Assembly (NCBI GenBank): GCA_028819075.1
Contig: JAPPMM010000017.1
Location: forward strand, 1-64,000
Source: Gammaproteobacteria bacterium
Lineage (GTDB): Bacteria > Gemmatimonadota > Gemmatimonadetes > Longimicrobiales > Gaopeijiaceae
Length of the DNA stretch: 64,000 nucleotides
Direction: 5' to 3'
The notes below the pieces were generated by a model. That model was not told where the DNA came from and ran no database searches. It saw only the letters and a list, made by a program, of their open reading frames with translations. Each line of letters begins with the position of its first letter. The stretch's first letter is position 1. Of this stretch, positions 25,604 through 33,097 are shown one piece after another. The position numbers and the translations under genes are program-made.

Positions 25604-27373
25604 ATGGGATCACGCATGACCTGGAACCGTGTTCGCAGCCCGTTGGCGCTGGCGGCGCTGTGGGCTGTCGTGTCGGCGTGCGGCGAGCCCGACCCGGCGG
25701 GCGAATCCCGGGGACCCTACGGCATCGGAGCCACCATCGAGGTGGGCGCGGCCCCGCACGGCATCCGCTTCAGCGGGGACGGCGACACCGCATACGTTGC
25801 GCTGAGCGGGGACGGGCAGATCGGGGTCGTGGATCTCGCGGCCCGCTCGGTGGTCGCACGCTGGGAGGCGGGGGACACGCCCCTCGACCTCGTGCGGGTT
25901 GGCGACGGCTGGCTGGTCAGCCAGTTCCGGGACTCCACCCTCATCAAACTCGATCCTGACGGTGCAGTCGTGCCGGGGGCGGTATGGAATGTCGGCTCGG
26001 GTCCGTCTCTGTTCTCACCGGGCGAGGTCCGGGGCGAGACCTGGATCACGTCCGAGTTCGCGGACCTGCTGTGGGTCGTGGACACGGAGACCGGGGTGCC
26101 GGTGCGGTCTCACGCGACCGGCGACCGGCCCTACCCGGCCGACGTGATGTGGGACGGGTCGCACGCCTTCGTGCCCAACCTGGACGGCGGCACGGTGTCC
26201 GTGATCGATCTGCTCAACATGGAGACGGACGCCACGGTTGACGCGTGTCCGGGTCCGCCCGGGGGCGCCCTCACGCCCGATCAGGTCACCTACGTCGTGG
26301 CGTGCGGCGGCTCGGACGAGCTGGTGTTCGTGAATTCGGCTTCGTTTGCGGTCACCGGCCGGGTCCCGGGCCTCGGACCGCGGCCCTTCTCGGTGGTCGT
26401 GCCGGGCGGCGGCCGCTACGCCCTGGTGAACAATGCCGGCGGCAGCACGGTCTCGGTGGTGGACATGGAGGCACGGGCGGTCGTGCAGACCATCGAGGTG
26501 GGGGAGCAGCCGATCGTGCTGAGGGCGCACCCGGACGGTGAGCGGGTGTTCGTCGCCAACGAACTCTCCGGAACGCTGGTGGAGCTGGTTCCGGTCGCGG
26601 AAACAGGGGATGCGCGGTCATCCACGGCGGCCTCCGGCGAAGCAGCTATCGTTGCCGGCGAGGCGGCCGATAATCTCAACGAAGTCGTCGTCCTGGGGGT
26701 GATCCACGGCGGGCACACCACCAGCGAGGTCTTCAGCCTCGAAGTCGTGCGCAACCTGGTGCGCGAGATCGATCCCGACTACTGGCTCACCGAGATCCCG
26801 CCCAACCGCTGGGACCAGGCGTGGGCCGAGTACCAGTCGTCGGGCTCCGTCGAGGAGCCCCGCGTGCGCCTCTTTCCCGAGTACATGGAAGCGCTCTTCC
26901 CGCTGACGCGCGAGCTGGGCTTCGAGGTCATCCCCACGGCCGGATGGACGGAGCCGATGTCCGATTTCCGCGCGGCGTATCTCGACGCGTATTCGCGGGA
27001 TCCGGAGCGGGCCGAAGCGTGGGCCGAATATCAGGCCGCGGCCGCGGCTTCGGCCGAGGCGCTCGCCGCCGGCTCCGGGGACGATCCGCGCTGGATCCAC
27101 ACCGATGCCTACGACGACGCATACGACATCCGCATGCAGGTGTACGCCCGTCTGTTCGATGCCGATCTGGGGCCGGGAGGCTGGGACGCCATCAACGCCT
27201 CGCACTGGGCGAACATCGAGCGCGCACTCGACCGGCACGGGGGCGGAGGAGCTCGCTTTCTGCTGACCTACGGGGCGGGCCACAAAGGTCCCTTCCTGCG
27301 CGAGCTGCGGAGGCGCGACGACATCGTGCTGCTCGAGGTCGCGCCATTCCTGGATCGCGTCGAGAACAGATGA
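25604..27373 (+). CDS. Lipoprotein fusion: YVTN-type beta-propeller plus TIKI/TraB-like domain
   Basis: The 589-residue protein has a lipobox (VSACGE, Cys26) and a seven-bladed-type propeller (about 40-335) with YVTN-like units such as AYVALSGDGQIGVVDLA and TVSVIDLLNME. It then has a separate C-terminal domain (about 355-589). That domain begins VVVLGVIHGGHTTS, places a Glu in WLTEIP and ends FLLTYGAGHKGPFLREL, the pattern of TIKI/TraB or DUF5694-like metal-dependent proteins. The start has GGAG five bases upstream. Recognition by the propeller and hydrolysis by the tail is a reasonable but unproven model. Confidence 0.72.
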   Translation: MGSRMTWNRVRSPLALAALWAVVSACGEPDPAGESRGPYGIGATIEVGAAPHGIRFSGDGDTAYVALSGDGQIGVVDLAARSVVARWEAGDTPLDLVRVGDGWLVSQFRDSTLIKLDPDGAVVPGAVWNVGSGPSLFSPGEVRGETWITSEFADLLWVVDTETGVPVRSHATGDRPYPADVMWDGSHAFVPNLDGGTVSVIDLLNMETDATVDACPGPPGGALTPDQVTYVVACGGSDELVFVNSASFAVTGRVPGLGPRPFSVVVPGGGRYALVNNAGGSTVSVVDMEARAVVQTIEVGEQPIVLRAHPDGERVFVANELSGTLVELVPVAETGDARSSTAASGEAAIVAGEAADNLNEVVVLGVIHGGHTTSEVFSLEVVRNLVREIDPDYWLTEIPPNRWDQAWAEYQSSGSVEEPRVRLFPEYMEALFPLTRELGFEVIPTAGWTEPMSDFRAAYLDAYSRDPERAEAWAEYQAAAAASAEALAAGSGDDPRWIHTDAYDDAYDIRMQVYARLFDADLGPGGWDAINASHWANIERALDRHGGGGARFLLTYGAGHKGPFLRELRRRDDIVLLEVAPFLDRVENR

Positions 27374-27409
27374 GTCCCCGGCGGCTCGCTTGACGAAGGA
27401 GGAAGAGAG

Positions 27410-29878
27410 ATGAAGTGGAACGGCAGACGCAACTCGTTGATGGTGGTGCTGGCGGCGGGTGCGGCGGCCGGCGCGGTGACCGTCTCGCCGGGCGGAGTCC
27501 TGGCCCAGTCCGAACCGGTTCTCATCCGCGCCGGCACGATCCACACCGCTACCAACGGCACGATTCAGGACGGCGAGATCCTGATACGCGACGGCGTCAT
27601 CGAGGCGGTGGGCGCCTCCGTGGACGCTCCCGCCGACGCGCGCGTGTACGAAGCCGAGGTCGTGATCCCGGGGCTGATCGACGCACACGCCCACATGGCC
27701 CTCGACCGCTCCAACCGGGCGCGTATTCCGGGCCCGGTGACCGCCGAGTGGAAGGCCGTGGAGCACCTGAACCTGGAGGACCCCATGATCCAGGTGGCCC
27801 TCTCCGGGGGGGTGACCTCGCTGATCACGCGTTCCGGGAGCGGCATCATCTCCAGTGGCCAGTCGGTGGCGCTGAAGATAAAGAGCACGCCGGGGCCGGA
27901 GATGATCTTCAAGCCCTACGTGGACCTGAAGATGGCGGTGCGCCCGCTCATCAACCTGCGCCCGGGGGAGACGCCGCAGACGGTGATGGGCTGGTACGCC
28001 ACCGCTGACGACTACTTCCGGCGCGCGCAGGCGTACGTGGCGGAGCAGGACGCGCACGCGGCGGGCGAGGGGCCGGCTCCCGAGCGGGACGAGCGCCTGG
28101 AGGCCTTCGCGGCCGTGCTCCGGGGCGAGGTGATGGTGCACGCGCACTCGCACTACCCCAGCGAGGTGATGATGGTGTTCCGCCTGGCGCGCAAGTACGG
28201 CTTCTTCGACCGGCTGGCGCTGGCGCACGCGGAGGAGATCTTTCCGCTCACCGAGCTGCTGGCCGGGACGAAGGTCGTGCCGGTGATCGGGCCGATGATG
28301 ATCGTCCAGTACTACAACGACCCCGAGCCCCTCAACCTGCTGAAGGACCTGTTGGACGCGGGCGTGTACGCGAGCATCCAGACGGACATGTCCAACCAGC
28401 ACTTCAAGGACTTCCGCGAGTACGGGGCGTTCCTGGCGCGCCACGGCCTGACCGACCAGCAGGCGCTCGAGGTGATGACCATCAACGGGGCGCGGGCGAT
28501 GATGCTCGACGACCGCGTGGGGAGCATCGAGGCGGGGAAAGATGCGGACCTGGTGCTGCTCGACGGGCACTTCCTGGACCAGACGGCGGACCGGGTGGAG
28601 CGCGTGTTCGTGGATGGGGAACTCGAGTACGAGCGCGGCCGGGTGCTGCAGCCCGAGCGGCCGCGCAGCGTGGGGCCCTTCAGCCCGGTGAACGGCGCGG
28701 TCACCGCCGACGACGAGGCCTTCGCCATCACCGGGGCGCATGTGTTCACCGTGAGCGGCGGCACGATCGAGAACGCCACCCTGGTGGTCGAGGGCGGCCG
28801 GTTCATCCGGGTGGAGGAGGGAGCGGTCCCGCCGGAGGGAATGCCGGTCATGGATGTGGGGGGGCGGGTGGTGATGCCGGGCACCGTGATCGCGCGCGCC
28901 TTCGCCAACGACTGGATCGGCGACCTCAAGTGGCAGGTGCAGAACGACGAGATCACCGCGCCGGTGGTGCCGGAGATGAACGCCCTGTACGCCGTCGACC
29001 CCTGGTTCCCGTCGTACCGCGTGAACACGACCATCGGGGTGACCGCCATCCACGTCACGCCGGGGACGCGCAATCTGGCCGGTGGCAACGGGGTGGTGGT
29101 CAAGACGCCGGGCATCGACTTCGAGGAGATGGTGCGCCGCGAGCCCGCCAGCATGGTGTTCGCGCTCACCGCCTCGGCGCTGCGGGAATGGCCGGACGAC
29201 TCCGGGGCGCCGCTCACGCTCGCGAGTGCGTCGGCGATGATCCGTGAGACCCTCGACGCGGCGAACGCCTACGCGGAGGCCGGTGAGACACGGGAGTACG
29301 ACGCGCGCATGGAAGCGCTGCTGCCGCTGCTCGCCGGGGAGGTGCCCGCCATGATCCACGCGGACCGGGTGGTCGAGATCGAGGAGGCCATGAGCATTGC
29401 GGAGGACTACGGCCTGCGGCTGGTCGTCACCGGCGGCGTGGAGGCGCACCGCCTCGCGGACCGGCTGGCCGCGGCCGACGTGGGCGTCATTCTGGGCAAC
29501 TCCGGGAGCTACGCTTCCGACATCCGCGGGGGCGGAGAGGGGTGGAGCATGGAAGGACCGGCGATCCTGAACCGGGCGGGGGTGAAGGTGGCGTTCTACG
29601 GTCCGGGGGCATCGCGTCGCGCGTCACCCATCGGACGACTCGGAGGCGAGCCCATCCTCAACTCGGCGTGGGCCTTCCGCAACGGCGTGCCCGAAGTGGA
29701 CGCCTTGCGCATGGCGACGCTCAATGCGGCCGAGCTGCTCGACATGGACGACCGCATCGGCAGCATCGAGGTGGGCAAGGACGCGGACTTCGTCATCCTG
29801 GAAGGCCATCCCTTCGACTACCGTGTGCTGCCGGGGTGGGTGTTCGTGGACGGGAAGCTGGAGGCGGGCGGAGGTTGA
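27410..29878 (+). CDS. Exported twin-domain amidohydrolase
   Basis: The 822-residue protein has a signal peptide (about 1-33) and two consecutive amidohydrolase units. The first has the metal motif IPGLIDAHAH (His93, His95), further ligands in VMVHAHSH and LALAHAEE, and Asp in SIQTDMSN. The second (from about 435) keeps the composite barrel layout and the C-terminal LNAAELLDMDDRIGSIEVGK pattern. However, it has MPGTVIARAFAND where the HxH motif should be, so it is probably catalytically dead. GGAGGA precedes the ATG. The substrate may be a cyclic amide, dipeptide or similar; this cannot be decided here. Confidence 0.85.
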   Translation: MKWNGRRNSLMVVLAAGAAAGAVTVSPGGVLAQSEPVLIRAGTIHTATNGTIQDGEILIRDGVIEAVGASVDAPADARVYEAEVVIPGLIDAHAHMALDRSNRARIPGPVTAEWKAVEHLNLEDPMIQVALSGGVTSLITRSGSGIISSGQSVALKIKSTPGPEMIFKPYVDLKMAVRPLINLRPGETPQTVMGWYATADDYFRRAQAYVAEQDAHAAGEGPAPERDERLEAFAAVLRGEVMVHAHSHYPSEVMMVFRLARKYGFFDRLALAHAEEIFPLTELLAGTKVVPVIGPMMIVQYYNDPEPLNLLKDLLDAGVYASIQTDMSNQHFKDFREYGAFLARHGLTDQQALEVMTINGARAMMLDDRVGSIEAGKDADLVLLDGHFLDQTADRVERVFVDGELEYERGRVLQPERPRSVGPFSPVNGAVTADDEAFAITGAHVFTVSGGTIENATLVVEGGRFIRVEEGAVPPEGMPVMDVGGRVVMPGTVIARAFANDWIGDLKWQVQNDEITAPVVPEMNALYAVDPWFPSYRVNTTIGVTAIHVTPGTRNLAGGNGVVVKTPGIDFEEMVRREPASMVFALTASALREWPDDSGAPLTLASASAMIRETLDAANAYAEAGETREYDARMEALLPLLAGEVPAMIHADRVVEIEEAMSIAEDYGLRLVVTGGVEAHRLADRLAAADVGVILGNSGSYASDIRGGGEGWSMEGPAILNRAGVKVAFYGPGASRRASPIGRLGGEPILNSAWAFRNGVPEVDALRMATLNAAELLDMDDRIGSIEVGKDADFVILEGHPFDYRVLPGWVFVDGKLEAGGG

Positions 29879-29904
29879 CGAAGGGCGAATTGCACCACTA
29901 ACTT
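29875..29904 (+). promoter_or_regulatory. Promoter of the 29950 toxin-antitoxin operon
   Basis: TTGACG (29875-29880) and TAACTT (29899-29904) are spaced by 18 bases. The -35 overlaps the stop codon of the amidohydrolase gene. TSS would be near 29911. tgcacc 29891-29896 and ggtgca 29923-29928 form an inverted repeat flanking the start site that could serve as operator. Confidence 0.5.
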
Positions 29905-29949
29905 GCCCATGTGTCGGTCAACGGTGCATTACCCATGGAGGCGAGCAGC

Positions 29950-30222
29950 ATGTCCCGCATCCACTTCGTCGTGAAAGAGACCGCCAAGATGGCCTACCAG
30001 ACGCAGGCCCGACGGGAGGGCAAGTCCCTCGGGGAGTGGCTGCGCGAGGCTGCCGAGGAGAAGCTGGCGACCGCACGCCCGCGCAAGTTCACGGTTGAGG
30101 AGCTGCGGGAGTTCGCGGCCAGGTGCGACGCGCGTCACCCGCCCGGCGCGCGGGAGTTGGACTGGCCGGAGATCAAGAAGATCATCGTCGAGACGCGTTA
30201 TCCGGACTACGACATCACATGA
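29950..30222 (+). CDS. VapB-type antitoxin
   Basis: The 90-residue protein starts at the ATG 29950 with GGAGG eight bases upstream. The N-terminal part resembles a short ribbon-helix-helix-like DNA-binding region followed by a helical, acidic toxin-binding tail (ELDWPEIKKIIVETRYPDY). Its stop overlaps the toxin start (ATGA), the usual coupling in VapBC modules. It should block the partner nuclease and repress the operon. Confidence 0.7.
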   Translation: MSRIHFVVKETAKMAYQTQARREGKSLGEWLREAAEEKLATARPRKFTVEELREFAARCDARHPPGARELDWPEIKKIIVETRYPDYDIT

Positions 30223-30608
30223 TCTTCGTCGACGCCAACGTCTTCATGTACTTCGTGGGCGCCGACCATCCCCTGCGGAAGGAAGCCACGGAGTTCTTCA
30301 TCCGGTCACTAGAACGGGACAGGCCCCTCGTCACTTCGGCGGAAGTGCTCCAGGAACTCCTCCATCGCTACCTGCGCCGGGACAGGCGGCCGCTGCTCGA
30401 CGCGGCCTTTGACCTGGTCGGTTCCACGGTGGACGAAGTCTGGCCCGTCGAGAAGGCCGACGTCGAGCTTGCGCGCAACCTGTCCGCTCGCCACCGCGGC
30501 TTGGAGGCCCGCGACCTGGTGCACCTGGCCTGCTGCATCCGGCGAGAGCCGCGTGAACTCATGACGTTCGACCGAGGGCTGGCCGCGGCGTGGCGGAGCC
30601 GGAGCTAG
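30219..30608 (+). CDS. VapC-type PIN-domain toxin
   Basis: A 129-residue PIN nuclease with the acidic active site complete: Asp5 (FVDAN), Glu42 (SAEVLQE), Asp99 (ARDLVHL) and Asp118 (TFDRG). VapC toxins cut specific RNAs, often tRNA or 23S rRNA; the target here is unknown. Together with the upstream antitoxin it forms a normal VapBC unit. Confidence 0.85.
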   Translation: MIFVDANVFMYFVGADHPLRKEATEFFIRSLERDRPLVTSAEVLQELLHRYLRRDRRPLLDAAFDLVGSTVDEVWPVEKADVELARNLSARHRGLEARDLVHLACCIRREPRELMTFDRGLAAAWRSRS

Positions 30609-30658
30609 CGGAACGCGGTGGCCGGTCTGTCGTGATGCCGGCGCTCGACCAGGTCTAC

Positions 30659-30687
30659 TTGTCGCCCGACACTCCCGTGCGTACCGT
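30659..30687 (+). promoter_or_regulatory. Candidate promoter of the 30794 gene
   Basis: TTGTCG (30659-30664) and TACCGT (30682-30687) with a 17-base spacer, about 105 bases before the start codon. Confidence 0.35.
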
Positions 30688-30793
30688 GCCTGTGCGGAAG
30701 GCAGCGCGGCGGCCGAGTTGTCCGCCTGCCGCCGATGGCAAGCATCGCCCAACGCACACATCACCCCACCGCACTTACCCGGAGGCCCCACCG

Positions 30794-31831
30794 ATGACTG
30801 GACGAACGCGCGCCACGATCGCTTCTGGAATCTTCACCGTCGCGGCTCTCGCCGTCGCGGTTTCGTCACTTCAGGCCCAGTCGGTGACGACCAACCCCTT
30901 CCGGCCGGTCTACGGCTGGGGCGAGCTCCCCGACGGCAGGGAATGGGGCTCCACCAGCGCGGTGGAGATCGCGCTGGACGGAAACATCTGGGTCGCGGAG
31001 CGCTGCGGCGCGAACACCTGCGTCGGCTCGGATGTGGATCCCATCCTGCTCTTCGACAAGGAGGGGAACCTGCTGCGGAGCTTCGGCGGCGGAATGATCG
31101 CGTGGCCGCACGGCATTGACGTCGATCATGACGGCAACGTCTGGGTGACCGATGCGTGGCGGCCGGGCGCGACCACCACGGGGCACTCGGTGCTCAAGTT
31201 CTCCCCGGAGGGCGAGCTGCTGATGACCCTGGGCACGCCGGGGGAGGCCGGCGACCCTCCCACCCACTTCACCCAGCCGTCGGACGTGGTGGTGGCACCC
31301 AACGGTCAGATCTACGTCGCGGACTCGCACGACCGCACCCGGGGCCGGATCGTCCGCTTCGCGGCCGACGGCACCTACATGGAGACCTGGGGCGAACTCG
31401 GGTACGGGCCGAAGCAGTTCCGGGATCCGCACGCCCTGGCGATGGACTCGCAGGGCCGCATCTTCGTGGGCGACCGCTACAACAACCGCATCCAGCTCTT
31501 CGACCAGGAAGGCGAATTCCTCGCCATCTGGACGCAATTCGGCCGGCCCAGCGGGATCTACATCGACGCCGACGACAACATCTATGTGGCCGACTCCGAG
31601 TCGAGCCCGGCGCCCAACCAGTTCACCGGCCAGCGCAACGCCGGCTGGGAGAAGGGAATCCGTATCGGCGACGCGAACCAGGGATGGGTCCACTTCTTCC
31701 TGCCGGACGACATCTCCAACCCGATGGGGTTCAGCGGTCCCGAGGGCGTTGCCGTTGACGACGAAGGGAACGTCTACGGCGCGGAGGTGAGCCAGCGGCG
31801 CATCACCAAGTGGATTCGGTTCCGGCCGTAG
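30794..31831 (+). CDS. Exported NHL-repeat beta-propeller protein
   Basis: 345 residues from the ATG at 30794, with GGAGG eight bases upstream. A signal peptide ends SLQAQS. Six or so NHL-like blades follow (PHGIDVDHDGNVWVTDAW, PSDVVVAPNGQIYVADS, PHALAMDSQGRIFVGDRYNNRIQLF). This is the fold seen in peptidyl-alpha-hydroxyglycine alpha-amidating lyase and in many bacterial binding proteins; a lyase role is possible but no catalytic set can be assigned. It is monocistronic and ends at a strong bidirectional terminator. Confidence 0.82.
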   Translation: MTGRTRATIASGIFTVAALAVAVSSLQAQSVTTNPFRPVYGWGELPDGREWGSTSAVEIALDGNIWVAERCGANTCVGSDVDPILLFDKEGNLLRSFGGGMIAWPHGIDVDHDGNVWVTDAWRPGATTTGHSVLKFSPEGELLMTLGTPGEAGDPPTHFTQPSDVVVAPNGQIYVADSHDRTRGRIVRFAADGTYMETWGELGYGPKQFRDPHALAMDSQGRIFVGDRYNNRIQLFDQEGEFLAIWTQFGRPSGIYIDADDNIYVADSESSPAPNQFTGQRNAGWEKGIRIGDANQGWVHFFLPDDISNPMGFSGPEGVAVDDEGNVYGAEVSQRRITKWIRFRP

Positions 31832-31891
31832 CGCCTCGAAGTCAGGAGCCGGCCCCGTGCTGACTGCCTGACCCACCGGATTCCACAAACG

Positions 31892-31926
31892 AAGCCCCGT
31901 CCCGTTGCGAACGCGGGACGGGGCTT
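31892..31926. terminator. Bidirectional terminator
   Basis: aagccccgtcccg (31892-31904) pairs with cgggacggggctt (31914-31926), 13 perfect base pairs with a nine-base loop, between two convergent genes. The A/T ends give a short T-run in both directions. Confidence 0.8.
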
Positions 31927-31950
31927 TCGACTGCGCGTCTGCGTTGGGCT

Positions 31951-32940
31951 TCAGGCGCTCCGTACCGCCCGCGCCACCAGGTTCTTCACGAGCGGAATCT
32001 TGAAGTGGTTGTAGTCCAGGGGCCTGGCGCCCTCCGTGGCCAGTTCGCCCGCCTCGTCGGCCGTGGTCTCGTTCGGCACCCGACCGCGAACCAGGTCCTC
32101 GACGTCGGTCAGGCGGCGGGGGATGCACTCGACCGCGCCGAGCACGATGCGTGAGTCGTCGATGCGCCCGTCGGCCACCCGGAACGCCGCGGCCACGTTC
32201 ACCAGCGGGAAGTCCCAGGTCTTGCGGTCCGACACCTTCTCGAAATGGAAGCGGGCGCCCGCCCAGCGAGCCGGGATGCGCACGGCGGTGAGCAGGTCGC
32301 CGGGGTCGAGCACGGTCATGCGGGTGATGTCCACGCCCGGTGGCATGAAGAACTCACCGGCCGGGATCACCCGCTCGCCGCGGGCGTTGCGCACCACCAT
32401 CTCCGCGTCCAGCGCCACCAGCGCCGGGGCCGAGTCGGACGGGGTCACCGCCACGCAGCGGTCCGCGCCGAAGAGGGCATGCTCGCGGTTCATCGCGTCC
32501 GGCGCGCCCGCGTAGCAGACGTTGCCTCCCGCCCGGTAGCAGGGCATGCCGTAGCGGTAGTACCAGCAGCGCGTATCCTGGCAGAGGTTGCCGCCCAGCG
32601 TGCCGGCGTTGCGGATCTGCGGGCTGGCCACCACGCTCACCGCCTCCGCGAGCAGGCCGTAGCGGTCGCGCACCACCGGGTCGTTCTCCACGTCGGTGAG
32701 GCTGGTCATGGCGCCGATCTCGATGCCCTCGCCGTTCTCGCGCACGCCCCTCAGTTCGTCGAGCCCTTCCAGGTCGACCACCACGGAGGGCTGCTTGCCG
32801 CGGTTCTTGAACCAGTCGAAGCTGTCGTAGCCGCCTGCCAGCGCCCAGGCGTCGCGGCCGTGCTCCCGCAGCAGATCCAGCGCCGACTCGACGTCGGTCG
32901 GCTGAACCAGATCGAAGTGGGGCATCATGTCCTTCATCAT
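31951..32940 (-). CDS. FAD-binding subunit of a molybdenum hydroxylase (PaoB-like)
   Basis: The 329 residues match the FAD-binding (FAD_binding_5 and CO_deh_flav_C) subunit of the xanthine dehydrogenase family: ALAGGYDSFDW, GAMTSLTDVEND and NAGTLGGNL. Cys120, 125, 134 and 142 form a cluster in the loop after GGNL, like the [4Fe-4S]-binding insertion in E. coli PaoB and 4-hydroxybenzoyl-CoA reductase beta. Electrons would pass from the Mo subunit through Fe-S centres to FAD. It is separated from the other two subunits by a kinase gene and a small protein gene, and may have its own promoter. A second ATG four codons in is possible. Confidence 0.88.
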   Translation of the reverse strand: MMKDMMPHFDLVQPTDVESALDLLREHGRDAWALAGGYDSFDWFKNRGKQPSVVVDLEGLDELRGVRENGEGIEIGAMTSLTDVENDPVVRDRYGLLAEAVSVVASPQIRNAGTLGGNLCQDTRCWYYRYGMPCYRAGGNVCYAGAPDAMNREHALFGADRCVAVTPSDSAPALVALDAEMVVRNARGERVIPAGEFFMPPGVDITRMTVLDPGDLLTAVRIPARWAGARFHFEKVSDRKTWDFPLVNVAAAFRVADGRIDDSRIVLGAVECIPRRLTDVEDLVRGRVPNETTADEAGELATEGARPLDYNHFKIPLVKNLVARAVRSA

Positions 32941-33011
32941 GGGGATCCCCCCGGCCTCAGATGGTCTCGTTGCGAGAGACTGCGATGCCAACGCGGCATC
33001 ATCCCTATCCC

Positions 33012-33040
33012 GTCCATATGGACTAATCTTGCGGGTTCAA
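33012..33040 (-). promoter_or_regulatory. Candidate promoter/operator of the FAD subunit
   Basis: On the minus strand TTGAAC (33040-33035) and TATGGA (33018-33013) are 16 bases apart. A perfect 12-base palindrome, gtccatatggac (33012-33023), covers the -10. It could be a repressor site that lets this subunit be controlled separately from the rest of the cluster. Confidence 0.35.
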
Positions 33041-33097
33041 GCCCAGCGGCGCAAAAGGCCGGTGATCCGGCGCGCGCACCCGGACCCCGTCGCCAGC

